From assembly GCA_905614355.1 (NCBI GenBank), contig CAJQSN010000043.1:1-64000 (forward strand): a DNA stretch of 64,000 bases. The letters run 5' to 3'. The first letter of the stretch is position 1. Every line of letters starts with the position of its first letter. Shown here one piece after another: positions 34,670 through 44,166 of the stretch. The notes under the pieces were generated by a model, which was given only the letters and a program-made list of their open reading frames with translations, made no database searches and was not told the origin of the DNA. The stretch is from an uncultured Rhodospirillales bacterium. Its GTDB lineage: Bacteria; Pseudomonadota; Alphaproteobacteria; Rhodospirillales; UBA2165. Made by a program: the position numbers and the translations under genes.

Positions 34670-36043
34670 ATGTTAAAACAAATAAAAATATACTCCAGCG
34701 CTCCTTTATTGAAAATAATTTTCCATTTAATTGTAATTGCAACGATAACAAGCTGTGATACCATAACAAAAACTTTTGAAGACACTTATCTAGGTTCAAC
34801 AAATAAAGTTCAATTACCCGGCAAGCGGATCTCTATTTTAGCTCAACAGCACTCAATAAAACCGGACATAACGGCAGAAAAGCACCAAATAATTCTTCCA
34901 CCGCCTGTAACTAATAGCGATTGGCCACAGACAGGAGGCTATGCCAATCACGCTATGCACCATTTACGCCTTGGTCAAGCTCTTCAGGAAAAATGGAGCG
35001 TCAACATTGGTACCGGAACAAGCGGTGTGGAGCGTCTCATGGCACAGCCTATAATTGCACAAGGTCGCCTTTTTACCATGGATGCCGAAACAACAATAAA
35101 CGGTTATAACGTAAATAATGGGAAAAAACTGTGGAGCACTCAAATTACCCCAAAAGAAGAAGAGGATGACCATATCAATGGCGGTTTAGCGTTTAATAAT
35201 GGCAAAATTTATGCAACAACTGGTTTTGGTCATATCGTAGCTTTAACGGCTAAAACAGGAAAGGTTTTATGGCGTCGGGACGTCAAGATTCCGTTCCGAA
35301 CGGCTCCAACCGCAAAAGATAATCGCATTTTTGCTATTACCATAACGAATAAATTATTCGCACTTAATGGCCAAAGTGGGGCTATCTTATGGACGCATAC
35401 TGGAATTGAAGAGACCACCAATCTTCTAGGAGGTGGCAGTCCTGCCATTGATAGTGGTGTAATCGTTGCACCTTATTCATCTGGAGAGTTAGTGGCCTTA
35501 AAAGTACAAAATGGACAAGAATTGTGGAGTGACTCTTTGGCTGGGGGTCGACGAGACCTAGGAACCGCAACACTAGCGAGCATACGTGGGCGCCCAATAA
35601 TTGATCTCAATATGGTTTTTGCAGTCAGCAATAGCGGACAACTTACTGCAATCAACCTACGTACTGGAAAACGTATTTGGGAGCGAAATATCGGTGGCGT
35701 AGAGAGCCCTTGGGTCGCTGGTAATTATTTATTTTTAATTTCTAATAATACGAACCTAATAGCCTTGGGAAAGAAGAATGGCCAGATATACTGGGTAACG
35801 GCTCTTCCCGAATGGAAAAACCAAAAAAGACGAAAAGACAAAATAACTTGGACAGGTCCAGTATTAGGAAGTGACCGTCTCATTTTGGCCGGTTCCGGGG
35901 GCAAAGCTCTATCAATCTCACCTTATTCAGGAAAGATACTGGGTCAAAAGAAAATGCCAGATGGCGTAACAATCAGCCCTGTCATTGCTCAAGATGCATT
36001 AATATTCTTGTCAGACGACGCAGAATTAGTTTCTTATCGTTAA
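34670..36043 (+). CDS. bamB: Outer-membrane assembly lipoprotein BamB
   Basis: A 457-residue lipoprotein; the hydrophobic signal ends in TITSC, making Cys29 the lipid anchor. The remainder is an eight-bladed PQQ-type beta propeller with repeated strands such as LYALTAKTGKVLW-like sequences (for example HIVALTAKTGKVLWRRD, LFALNGQSGAILWTH). BamB helps the BamA barrel fold outer-membrane proteins. Start ATG 34670 with TTAGGA upstream; 25 bases after it ends comes der. Length is somewhat above the usual 390-400 residues owing to a longer N-terminal linker (residues about 30-75). Confidence 0.92.
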   Translation: MLKQIKIYSSAPLLKIIFHLIVIATITSCDTITKTFEDTYLGSTNKVQLPGKRISILAQQHSIKPDITAEKHQIILPPPVTNSDWPQTGGYANHAMHHLRLGQALQEKWSVNIGTGTSGVERLMAQPIIAQGRLFTMDAETTINGYNVNNGKKLWSTQITPKEEEDDHINGGLAFNNGKIYATTGFGHIVALTAKTGKVLWRRDVKIPFRTAPTAKDNRIFAITITNKLFALNGQSGAILWTHTGIEETTNLLGGGSPAIDSGVIVAPYSSGELVALKVQNGQELWSDSLAGGRRDLGTATLASIRGRPIIDLNMVFAVSNSGQLTAINLRTGKRIWERNIGGVESPWVAGNYLFLISNNTNLIALGKKNGQIYWVTALPEWKNQKRRKDKITWTGPVLGSDRLILAGSGGKALSISPYSGKILGQKKMPDGVTISPVIAQDALIFLSDDAELVSYR

Positions 36044-36068
36044 ATTTTATAAATAATATGGTCTTGCT

Positions 36069-37445
36069 ATGAACATAACCTTAGCAATTCTTGGCAGACC
36101 AAATGTCGGGAAATCAACATTATTCAATCGCTTAGCTGGAAAGCGCTTAGCAATAGTCGATGACACCCCAGGTGTTACGAGAGACCGACGTATAGCCCCT
36201 GGCCGAGTTGGGGATATAAATGTCAACATCATTGACACTGCAGGGTTCGAAGATGTGCATGATGAAAGCTTAGAAGCTAGAATGCGTCAGCAAACTAATC
36301 AAGCAATTGAAGCAGCAGATATAGCTCTTTTTCTTATTGATTCGCGCGTGGGGGTTATGCCCCTCGATAGTTTTTTTGCTAACTGGATTAGATCTCAAAA
36401 TATCCCAGTAATTTTAGTAGCTAATAAATGCGAAGGAAAAGCCGGCGGGCCCGGATTATATGAAGCTTACAAACTTGGCCTCGGTGATCCAATACCAATT
36501 TCTGCAGAGCATGGAGAAGGTTTAGCTGACTTATATAAAGCACTATTACCGTATACCGTGCAGAGAGATTTTGATAATACATTGTTACCAACTGACACTG
36601 TATCTTCCGATAACGAAAAACAAGATGATAATTTTTATGGTGTCATTCAGATGGCTATTGTCGGCCGACCGAACGTAGGAAAGTCTACTCTTGTAAATAC
36701 AATTATTGGCGAAGAAAGACTTCTAACCGGACCAGAAGCCGGGATTACCCGCGATTCAATTTCGGTTGAATGGAAGCACAGTGGTCGAAGCATGCGATTG
36801 ATCGATACAGCGGGCCTCCGCCGGCGGTCAAAAATCCAAGATAAAGTCGAGACTTTGTCAGCAAAAGACTCGTTCCGAGCGATACAGTATGCTCAAATAG
36901 TGGTTCTCGTACTTGATGGGAATTTAATGCTCGAGAAACAGGACCTTACAATCGCACGCCAAGTGGTTGAAGAGGGGCGAATACTTATAATTGCCGTTAA
37001 TAAATGGGACATAGTGAATAACCGTACGCAGGCATTAAGAAAATTAGGTGATCGGTTACAAACTTCACTCCCACAAGTGCGTGGAATTTCTATTATCACC
37101 CTCTCAGCCTTAACAGGACAAAATATAAATAAACTCATACCAACAGCCTTCGATATGTTTGAAATCTGGAATAAACGAATTTCGACTAGTAAGCTAAATC
37201 AGTGGCTTATGATGATGACAGAGCGTCACCCACCTCCAATTAAAGGCGGGAGACGTATTCGCATACGTTATATGACACAAGCAAAAACACGCCCGCCAAC
37301 TTTTATAATTTTCTCAAGCAGGGGCACCGATCTTCCAGAAGCCTACAAACGTTTTCTGGTGAATGGTATTCGAGAAGATTTTAACTTACCAGGCGTACCA
37401 ATTAGAATTTTAGCTCGTACTGGTAACAACCCTTACGTTGATTAG
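36069..37445 (+). CDS. der: GTPase Der (EngA)
   Basis: A 458-residue ribosome-assembly GTPase for the 50S subunit. Two tandem GTPase domains are plain: first G1 GRPNVGKSTLFN (8-19) with DTAG and NKCE; second G1 GRPNVGKSTLVN near 202 with DTAGL and NKWD. A KH-like C-terminal domain follows from about 360. The double domain separates it from Era and other single-domain GTPases. ATG at 36069. It converges on the VWA gene across a 90-base gap. Confidence 0.96.
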   Translation: MNITLAILGRPNVGKSTLFNRLAGKRLAIVDDTPGVTRDRRIAPGRVGDINVNIIDTAGFEDVHDESLEARMRQQTNQAIEAADIALFLIDSRVGVMPLDSFFANWIRSQNIPVILVANKCEGKAGGPGLYEAYKLGLGDPIPISAEHGEGLADLYKALLPYTVQRDFDNTLLPTDTVSSDNEKQDDNFYGVIQMAIVGRPNVGKSTLVNTIIGEERLLTGPEAGITRDSISVEWKHSGRSMRLIDTAGLRRRSKIQDKVETLSAKDSFRAIQYAQIVVLVLDGNLMLEKQDLTIARQVVEEGRILIIAVNKWDIVNNRTQALRKLGDRLQTSLPQVRGISIITLSALTGQNINKLIPTAFDMFEIWNKRISTSKLNQWLMMMTERHPPPIKGGRRIRIRYMTQAKTRPPTFIIFSSRGTDLPEAYKRFLVNGIREDFNLPGVPIRILARTGNNPYVD

Positions 37446-37480
37446 TTTTTTTATCTTAGTCCCACTTTTTAAGCATTTTA

Positions 37481-37497
37481 TTAGATTAAAAATCTAA
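37481..37497 (+). terminator. Weak stem-loop between convergent der and VWA genes
   Basis: TTAGATT (37481-37487) and AATCTAA (37491-37497) make a seven-pair AT stem with a three-base loop; a T-rich stretch follows at about 37507-37514. It could act as a weak bidirectional terminator in this convergent gap. Confidence 0.35.
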
Positions 37498-37534
37498 CTT
37501 AAATATCTTTTTTTGTGAGACAGACATCATTCGA

Positions 37535-38803
37535 CTAAGCTAGCTGCTCGGTCAATTTAATATTACTGAGACTTTTTTTATCCTGTAAAACACTTATCAA
37601 TTCTCTAAAGCTATCGAGATTATGTATCGTTTTGAAATCATCGACGTGCGGCAACATAGCTCTAATCCCAATGGATTTAGGTTTAAAATCCTCATACCGG
37701 AGTAGCGGGTTTAGCCAAATTAAACGCCGACACGATTTGTGAAGACGTTGCATTTCATAAGTAAGGCCGTCACCCTCATCACGATCTAAACCATCAGATA
37801 TTAAAACAACAACAGCCCCTTGCGTTAGAACCCGGCGAGACCAATATTTATTAAAATCACGAAGGCTCTGCCCAATCCGGGTTCCACCGGACCAATCACT
37901 TGCGGCTTCTCCTACTTTTTCCAAAGCCTCATCAACGTCTTTATAACGTAAATAGCGCGTCACATTTGTCAAACAGGTTCCAAATAAAAATGTATGAACT
38001 CTATCTCGATCATTTGTCACTGTATGCATAAAATGCAGTAACATTCGGGAGTAACGTTCCATAGATCCAGAAATATCACAAATAACCACTAACGGTGGTC
38101 TTCGCATACGACGTTTACATCTCATCAGTGGTATAAAATCCGTACCAGAACGAAGCGCGGCTCGCATAGTACGGCGCGGATCAATCCGGGTTCCACTAAT
38201 AGATGCTTTAAACCGACGGGTTGCTACATAATTTAACGGTAATCTCATACGATGCACCTCAGCAATCGCAAGTTGTATTTCTTCTGTGGACATTTTTTCA
38301 AAGTCTTTCTTACCGAGCATCTCATTTGAACTCCACGTTAAAGCCGAATCAAATTCAATCTCTTTTTCTTCCTTAGTCCTAAGTTGATCACCCTGATCCG
38401 AAGCCAAGGCTTCAGCGACACGTCTTAAAACATCTTCTGGTTCGACACCTGTGTTACTTGAATTTGACATATCAGGTAAGATTAATTGCATCATGCGATC
38501 CAAAATATCTGGATTACGCCAGAATATATGAAAAACTTGATCAAACACCGCACGTTGTGCTAGGCGTGTAATAAATACAGCATGTAGAGCCCAATAAAAG
38601 TCATTTCGGTCGGACACACCAATTTGTATGACAGCTCTAAGGGCATCCAAAACTTGACCAGGCCCAACCGGCAGCCCAGCTCGCCTTAAAACACGGGAAA
38701 AATGCATAATATTTTCACTTAAGAGCCCACCAAATTTATTTCCAGGGAGCAAACATAACTCTTCTTTACGGTAAGACTTATTTTCTTCTTTTAATACCGG
38801 CAT
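37535..38803 (-). CDS. VWA domain protein of the CoxE-like (YehP) family
   Basis: A 422-residue protein. The C-terminal half is a von Willebrand A domain: CDISGSMERYSRM gives the DxSxS MIDAS motif and ASDWSGGTRIGQSL another ligand region. The N-terminal half is the alpha-helical CoxE-like region (SENIMHFSRVLRRAGLP). It works with a MoxR ATPase, whose gene precedes it and overlaps it by one base (TGATG at 38805-38801); such pairs are thought to remodel or insert metals into client enzymes, but no client is encoded nearby. ATG 38803 is preferred over an adjacent TTG at 38806. Confidence 0.88.
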   Translation of the reverse strand: MPVLKEENKSYRKEELCLLPGNKFGGLLSENIMHFSRVLRRAGLPVGPGQVLDALRAVIQIGVSDRNDFYWALHAVFITRLAQRAVFDQVFHIFWRNPDILDRMMQLILPDMSNSSNTGVEPEDVLRRVAEALASDQGDQLRTKEEKEIEFDSALTWSSNEMLGKKDFEKMSTEEIQLAIAEVHRMRLPLNYVATRRFKASISGTRIDPRRTMRAALRSGTDFIPLMRCKRRMRRPPLVVICDISGSMERYSRMLLHFMHTVTNDRDRVHTFLFGTCLTNVTRYLRYKDVDEALEKVGEAASDWSGGTRIGQSLRDFNKYWSRRVLTQGAVVVLISDGLDRDEGDGLTYEMQRLHKSCRRLIWLNPLLRYEDFKPKSIGIRAMLPHVDDFKTIHNLDSFRELISVLQDKKSLSNIKLTEQLA

Positions 38804-39720
38804 CAAACACTAACGCTTGCTAGCTCTGCCTTAACTTCTTCCAAAATTCGACCAGCCTCACTTCCCTGGATTTTTACGATGTCATCTTGATATTTTAATA
38901 ACGCTCCTAGTGTATCATTAAGCGTCTCTGGATCCAGTGAGGAACAATCCAATTGAGTCAGTGCATGGGCCCAATCAATTGTCTCCGCCACCCCTGGAAC
39001 TTTGAATAAATCCATCTTGCGTAATTTCTGAACAAATCCAACGACTTCAGTTGACAGGTCCTTAGCCGCATTCGGTGCCTTAACCTTTAAAATTTCGAGC
39101 TCTCTTTCAGAGCTTGGATAGTCAACCCAGTGATAGAAACAACGCCGCTTTAGGGCATCATGTATTTCGCGTGTTCGATTAGATGTTATAATAACTAATG
39201 GTGGTTCTGAAGCTACTATAGTTCCAAGCTCAGGAATTGTAATTTGATAGTCAGAGAGAACTTCTAAAAGGTAGGCCTCAAACGGTTCATCAGTTCGGTC
39301 CAATTCATCAATAAGTAGAACGGGAGGGCCACTTGGATCTTTTTCTAAAGCTTGTAAAAGTGGTCTTTTAATTAAGAAAGCATCACTAAATATGTTGGAT
39401 TCTAATGAAACCCGGTCCGTATTCTCAACAGCTTCAGCCATCCGTATTTCTATCATTTGCCGAGCATAGTTCCACTCATATACCGCTGTTGTTACATCAA
39501 GACCTTCGTAACATTGTAATCTCAGAAGCTTCCGACCCAACATATTTGATAAAACTTTCGCAAGTTCAGTTTTACCAACGCCGGCTTCCCCCTCTAGAAA
39601 AAGTGGCTTATTAAGACTAATTGAGAGATACAGTGCTGTAGCAAGGCTACGGTTAGATAGATAATCACCATCCCGCAACATTTCCAAGGTTGCGTCAACA
39701 TCATTTGGCAAAAGAGACAT
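38803..39720 (-). CDS. MoxR-family AAA+ ATPase
   Basis: A 305-residue AAA+ protein. Walker A is GEAGVGKTELAKVL (42-55), Walker B is VLLIDELDRTD near 132, and sensor-1 has IITSNRTREI. MoxR ATPases act as chaperones with a VWA partner, encoded immediately downstream. ATG at 39720, GAATTTAGAATG context. The two genes form an isolated two-gene operon on the minus strand, with 203 non-coding bases between it and serA. Confidence 0.9.
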   Translation of the reverse strand: MSLLPNDVDATLEMLRDGDYLSNRSLATALYLSISLNKPLFLEGEAGVGKTELAKVLSNMLGRKLLRLQCYEGLDVTTAVYEWNYARQMIEIRMAEAVENTDRVSLESNIFSDAFLIKRPLLQALEKDPSGPPVLLIDELDRTDEPFEAYLLEVLSDYQITIPELGTIVASEPPLVIITSNRTREIHDALKRRCFYHWVDYPSSERELEILKVKAPNAAKDLSTEVVGFVQKLRKMDLFKVPGVAETIDWAHALTQLDCSSLDPETLNDTLGALLKYQDDIVKIQGSEAGRILEEVKAELASVSV

Positions 39721-39923
39721 TCTAAATTCCTAAATTTTAGATAAAAACAACAAGTTGGCTAAGAATAAGAAAAGCTATCCCTTCTGTCCATAACACTCAT
39801 AACTGATTATAGAAGTTACGATGGTGCACCACTTAGGTCCAACCAGAGAATTCCTTTACATATAGTTATTTCTAATCTAGCCGCAAATATTTTTACCCTT
39901 ATTCTTAAGTTTTTTACAAGTTA

Positions 39924-41501
39924 TCAAAAATTTAGCGAAGTTACCTTGACGACATGGGGAATACTCCTAACTTTATCGGCAATTTCCTCTGACACAGGTT
40001 CATCCAACTCAATCAGAGCGATAGCATCGCCCCCATCCTTATTCCTACCAAGGTTAAAAGTTGCTATATTAATATCGTTTTCACCAAGGGCTGTTCCAAG
40101 CGCACCGATAAAACCAGGTTTGTCCTCATTCGTTATGTAAAGCATATTAGGACCTAATTCCGCATCAATTGCGATTCCTTTAATCTCAACAATACGAGGC
40201 TTGTCACCGGCAAACAATGTACCTGACAGCGCACGGGTCTGAGATTCAGTAGTGACTGTCAACGTAATTTTGGTTTGATATTCATCCAAGACATCACATG
40301 TCACCTCAGAAATTTCGATATTACGTTCCTTAGCAATACTTGGTGCAGAAACCATATTTACAGATTCTAAAAGCGGGGTTAGCAGACCTTTCAACACCAC
40401 AGCAGTCAGCGGCTTAGTATTTAATTCTGCAGCATGACCACAATACTCGATCTGGACCTTTTTTATTGCAGTTTCCGTTACTTGTCCGGCGAAGCTACCT
40501 ATTTGCTCAGCCAACTTAAAATATGGGGCTAGCTTAGTTGCATCCTCTGCGCTAACAGAAGGCATATTAATTGAATTAACGACTGTACCCTCCAGTAAAT
40601 AATCTGAAATTTGTTCAGCTACTTGGATTGCAACATTCACTTGGGCCTCATCTGTAGATGCACCAAGGTGAGGCGTTACGATGACCTTATTCATTCCAAA
40701 AAGGACATTCTCTCGAGCTGGTTCAACCTCAAAAACGTCAACACCTGCGCCCGCAACCTTCCCCATTTCAATAGCAGCCTTTAGATCATTCTCAACAATC
40801 AAACCGCCTCTAGCACAGTTTACAATACGAACTCCATCTTTCATTTTTGTAAATGCTATAGCATCGATAATACCCCTTGTAGCGTCCGTCATTGGCGTAT
40901 GGAGGGAAATGAAGTCAGCTCGTTGTAATAGTTGATCCAATTCAACTTTTTCAACACCAAGATTATTAGCGCGCTCTAACGAAAGATAAGGATCATAGGC
41001 AATAACCTTCATTTTCAAACCGATTGCTCTATCAGCAACAATGGCTCCAATATTTCCACACCCAATTATACCAAGTGTCTTAGCTGTTAACTCAACACCC
41101 ATAAAATTAGCCTTTTCCCATTTTCCAGAATGGGTTGAAGCACTGGCAAGCGGAATATCACGAGCTAAAGAAAATATCATAGCAATTGCATGCTCTGCCG
41201 TAGTAATTGAATTACCAAATGGGGTGTTCATAACAACAATTCCATTAGCCGAAGCCGCCGATATATCAATATTATCAACGCCGATACCTGCTCGACCAAT
41301 AACCTTCAAATTAGTTGCAGCAGTAATAACCTCCGTAGTTACCTGAGTAGAAGACCGGACGGCTAAACCGTCATACTTGCCAATACAAGCTTTGAGTTCT
41401 TCGGGCAGCATACCGGTTATTAAATCAACTTCTAAACCCCGTTCTCTAAATATAACTTCGGCACGCGAACTCATTTTATCTGCAATTAAAACCTTCGGCA
41501 T
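39924..41501 (-). CDS. serA: D-3-phosphoglycerate dehydrogenase
   Basis: First step of serine synthesis: oxidises 3-phosphoglycerate with NAD+. 525 residues, the long form. The NAD+ domain has GIIGCGNIGAIVADRAIG near 146; catalytic Arg, Glu and His appear in NCARGG, EVEPAREN and TPHLGAST. An intervening domain (about 320-450) precedes a C-terminal ACT domain (LYITNEDKPGFIGALGTAL), the site of serine feedback in many homologues. ATG at 41501 with AGGAGT upstream; 39 bases after serC on the same strand, so the two genes form one operon, and the serC leader should control both. Confidence 0.95.
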   Translation of the reverse strand: MPKVLIADKMSSRAEVIFRERGLEVDLITGMLPEELKACIGKYDGLAVRSSTQVTTEVITAATNLKVIGRAGIGVDNIDISAASANGIVVMNTPFGNSITTAEHAIAMIFSLARDIPLASASTHSGKWEKANFMGVELTAKTLGIIGCGNIGAIVADRAIGLKMKVIAYDPYLSLERANNLGVEKVELDQLLQRADFISLHTPMTDATRGIIDAIAFTKMKDGVRIVNCARGGLIVENDLKAAIEMGKVAGAGVDVFEVEPARENVLFGMNKVIVTPHLGASTDEAQVNVAIQVAEQISDYLLEGTVVNSINMPSVSAEDATKLAPYFKLAEQIGSFAGQVTETAIKKVQIEYCGHAAELNTKPLTAVVLKGLLTPLLESVNMVSAPSIAKERNIEISEVTCDVLDEYQTKITLTVTTESQTRALSGTLFAGDKPRIVEIKGIAIDAELGPNMLYITNEDKPGFIGALGTALGENDINIATFNLGRNKDGGDAIALIELDEPVSEEIADKVRSIPHVVKVTSLNF

Positions 41502-41540
41502 CGGTTTACTCCTAATTTATTCAATATATAAAATTTGAAT

Positions 41541-42710
41541 CTATGCTGTGTATTCTATTGAAATTTCTGAAATTGCCCATTCAATCCACGGCGTTAGTGC
41601 TTTAACATCATCCACCTCAATCGTTCCTCCACACCAAATACGCAATCCCGGGGGCGCATCTCGGTACGAACCAATGTCATAAGCAATATTTTCTTTATCA
41701 AGTAATACAACAACCTTTTTTGCCGCATCTTCTTTCTTCTCTTTGCTTAGACTAACAAACCAATCGCACGTAATATTTAAGCAAACAGATGTACAGGATT
41801 GGATTTTAAAGTCTTCGGCTAGAAATTCAACATTATTTGAACTCTCAACCCACTGGGCGATTACAGTTAAGTTTGCTTCTGACCGCTCAATCAATGACTT
41901 TAGGCCGCCGATTCTGATAGCCCAATTTAGTCCATCTAAAGCATCTTCAACACAAAGCATAGAAGGTGTGTTGATCGTAGCAGCTTTAAACACTGACTCA
42001 TTCAATTTACCACCTGAGGTGAGGCGAAAAATTTTTGGTAAAGGCCACGCTGGAATATAACTCTCGAGACGTTCTACTGCACGAGGACTTAACACCAGCA
42101 TACCATGCTGCGCTTCACCGCCCATTACTTTCTGCCACGAATAAGTTGTAACATCTAGCTTATTCCATTCTAAATTCATGGCAAAAACTGCAGAAGTCGC
42201 ATCACAAAATGTCAGTCCTTCTCGATCAACAGGTATCCAATCACCATTTGGCACGCGAACACCCGAAGTAGTTCCATTCCAGGTAAAAACGACATCGTGA
42301 GTAAAATCAACTTCATTTAAGTCGGGCAACTTTCCGTAACCAGATTTAAGCTCTCTAACGTTATGGAGCTTGAGTTGGTTTATTACATCTCCAACCCAGC
42401 CTTTACCAAAGCTTTCCCATTGTAACATATCAACACCGCGCGCACCCAACATGGACCATAAAGCCATTTCAAACGCACCAGTGTCTGAGCCAGCTACAAT
42501 ACCAATTCTATAATTTTCCGGGATTCCAAGGATTAAACGTGTCTTGTCTATTACCTCTTGAATTCTTTTTTTACCGGGTGCCGATCGGTGAGACCTCCCC
42601 AGTAACGCATCAGCCAAAACATCAGGAGTCCATCCAGGTCGCTTGGCACAGGGTCCCGAAGAAAAATTAGAATTAAGAGGACGTTTACTTGGTTTATCAA
42701 CATTTGACAT
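41541..42710 (-). CDS. serC: Phosphoserine transaminase
   Basis: Second step of serine synthesis: converts 3-phosphohydroxypyruvate and glutamate to phosphoserine; may also act in the pyridoxal phosphate pathway with PdxA. 389 residues of the alphaproteobacterial SerC type ([14 protein letters not shown] at the N terminus, [17 protein letters not shown], and [14 protein letters not shown], where the Lys carries PLP). It is followed by serA after 39 bases. ATG at 42710 has AGGAG at 42719-42723, part of a hairpin described separately, so translation may be controlled by RNA structure. Confidence 0.95.
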   Translation of the reverse strand: MSNVDKPSKRPLNSNFSSGPCAKRPGWTPDVLADALLGRSHRSAPGKKRIQEVIDKTRLILGIPENYRIGIVAGSDTGAFEMALWSMLGARGVDMLQWESFGKGWVGDVINQLKLHNVRELKSGYGKLPDLNEVDFTHDVVFTWNGTTSGVRVPNGDWIPVDREGLTFCDATSAVFAMNLEWNKLDVTTYSWQKVMGGEAQHGMLVLSPRAVERLESYIPAWPLPKIFRLTSGGKLNESVFKAATINTPSMLCVEDALDGLNWAIRIGGLKSLIERSEANLTVIAQWVESSNNVEFLAEDFKIQSCTSVCLNITCDWFVSLSKEKKEDAAKKVVVLLDKENIAYDIGSYRDAPPGLRIWCGGTIEVDDVKALTPWIEWAISEISIEYTA

Positions 42711-42718
42711 CTGTTTTA

Positions 42719-42866
42719 CTCCTATCTTTATAGATAGGGTGCTAACAAAATAACTTTATGTATAATCAGATTTATTTTTTTAATAATTGACTATCCAAAT
42801 TTCTTAGCAATCCTATCTTTATACAGATAGGCTTATTACCCGTTGGGAGGTAATGGCCCGCGCCGG
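42719..42866 (-). promoter_or_regulatory. serC leader: serC-motif-like hairpin plus two equal-arm stem-loops, the last holding the ribosome site
   Basis: Read on the minus strand from 42866: GGCGCGGGCC, then a hairpin with arms ATTACC (42854-42849) and GGTAAT (42840-42835) around a TCCCAACG loop. Next comes a stem with arms CCTATCT and AGATAGG (42831-42812), a 73-base spacer, and a second stem with the same arms and an ATAA loop (42738-42721). The 3' arm of this last stem contains the AGGAG ribosome site of serC. An RNA motif named serC is known upstream of serC in alphaproteobacteria; the first hairpin fits it by position and by its CCCAACGGG core. Confidence 0.6.
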
Positions 42867-42867
42867 T

Positions 42868-42893
42868 TCTATAGTGTTTTATCTCAATGTCAA
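42868..42893 (-). promoter_or_regulatory. Possible serC-serA promoter
   Basis: On the minus strand a consensus -35 TTGACA (42893-42888) is followed after only 14 bases by TATAGA (42873-42868), just before the structured leader. The spacer is shorter than the usual 16-18 bases, so this is a weak call supported mainly by position. Confidence 0.35.
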
Positions 42894-42968
42894 TTAGTTT
42901 TAGTGTTAAAATTTAAGCGAAGTCGAAGCTCAACTCATTTTAATCATACCTTACGCTGCAAAGAACTA

Positions 42969-44027
42969 CTACAAAGCACTCTCCAATTCCTTTCCGAGTT
43001 CCATAGTGCTGGCTCTACCGCCCATATCAGCTGTCATACAAGACCCATCTTCAAGTACTTTTTCAATTGCAGTCAAAACATCCGCAGCTGCAGTTGTTTC
43101 ACCAAAGTGATTTAGCATCATAGCTCCTGACCAAATTTGTCCAATTGGATTGGCAACACCTTTCCCGGCAATATCGGGTGCAGAGCCATGAACAGGTTCA
43201 AACATTGATGGGAAGCGTCGCTCTGGATTAATATTGCCTGAAGGAGCTATTCCGATTGTACCGGTAACAGCTGGACCTAAATCTGACAATATATCCCCAA
43301 AAAGATTTGAGCCAACTACTACATCGAACCAATCAGGGTTGCGCACAAAATGAGCAGTTAGTATATCAATATGGAATTTATCCACCCTAATATCGGGGAA
43401 TTGTTTATGCATCTCAACAACCCGCTCATCCCAGTAAGGCATAGTATGGATAATACCGTTCGATTTAGTGGCAGATGTCAAGTGTTTGTTAGGCCTTGTT
43501 TGCGCTAATTCAAATGCGTATTTTAATATACGATCAACGCCTTTACGGGTGAAATTTGATTGTTGTGTTACAAATTCTTCATCTGTACCCGCATAAAGCT
43601 TCCCGCCAATTTCTGAATATTCTCCTTCAACGTTTTCGCGTACCACGTAAAAATCAATATCCCCTGGTTCTCTATTGACTAGCGGACTTGGTACGCCCTT
43701 GAACAAACGGACGGGACGCAAGTTAACATATTGTTGATATTCTCGCCGAAATGGGATCAATAATCCCCAAAGCGAAATATGATCTGGCACACCCGGAAAA
43801 CCAACTGCACCAAGATAAATAGCATCATGTTCACTAGTCTGATAAATTCCATCCTCCGGCATCATACGACCTGTTTTTTTATAAGTTTCGCATGACCAAT
43901 TAAACATATCCCACTCAAATTTTATATTATGTTTGCGACCCACTGCATCCAAAACTCTAATACCTTCAGGCACTACCTCTTTACCAATTCCATCTCCTGG
44001 GATCGTTGCTATTTTATAAGTTTTCAT
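42969..44027 (-). CDS. Tartrate dehydrogenase / D-malate dehydrogenase family enzyme
   Basis: A 352-residue member of the isocitrate/isopropylmalate dehydrogenase superfamily (NAD+ and Mg2+ or Mn2+ dependent decarboxylating dehydrogenases). ATIPGDGIGKEVVPEG opens the protein; LGAVGFPGVPDHISLWG and the following QQYVNLRPVRL match tartrate/D-malate dehydrogenases more than LeuB. GSNLFGDILSDLGPA supplies the metal-binding aspartates. ATG at 44027 is chosen: a longer frame from 44192 would overlap thiD and add 55 atypical residues. Substrate preference among D-malate, tartrate and 3-isopropylmalate is not certain. It lies between thiD and serC. Confidence 0.85.
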   Translation of the reverse strand: MKTYKIATIPGDGIGKEVVPEGIRVLDAVGRKHNIKFEWDMFNWSCETYKKTGRMMPEDGIYQTSEHDAIYLGAVGFPGVPDHISLWGLLIPFRREYQQYVNLRPVRLFKGVPSPLVNREPGDIDFYVVRENVEGEYSEIGGKLYAGTDEEFVTQQSNFTRKGVDRILKYAFELAQTRPNKHLTSATKSNGIIHTMPYWDERVVEMHKQFPDIRVDKFHIDILTAHFVRNPDWFDVVVGSNLFGDILSDLGPAVTGTIGIAPSGNINPERRFPSMFEPVHGSAPDIAGKGVANPIGQIWSGAMMLNHFGETTAAADVLTAIEKVLEDGSCMTADMGGRASTMELGKELESAL

Positions 44028-44166
44028 GAAATCCAAAAACCTCAGACCAAGTAGTTTCCAAAATAAATATCCCTTAAATTCGTATTTTAACAACCCTGAC
44101 GCACACAAACTTAAATTAATAATGAATATAAATTTTCTCAATAATAGCGTAGCAATATAAGTTAGC

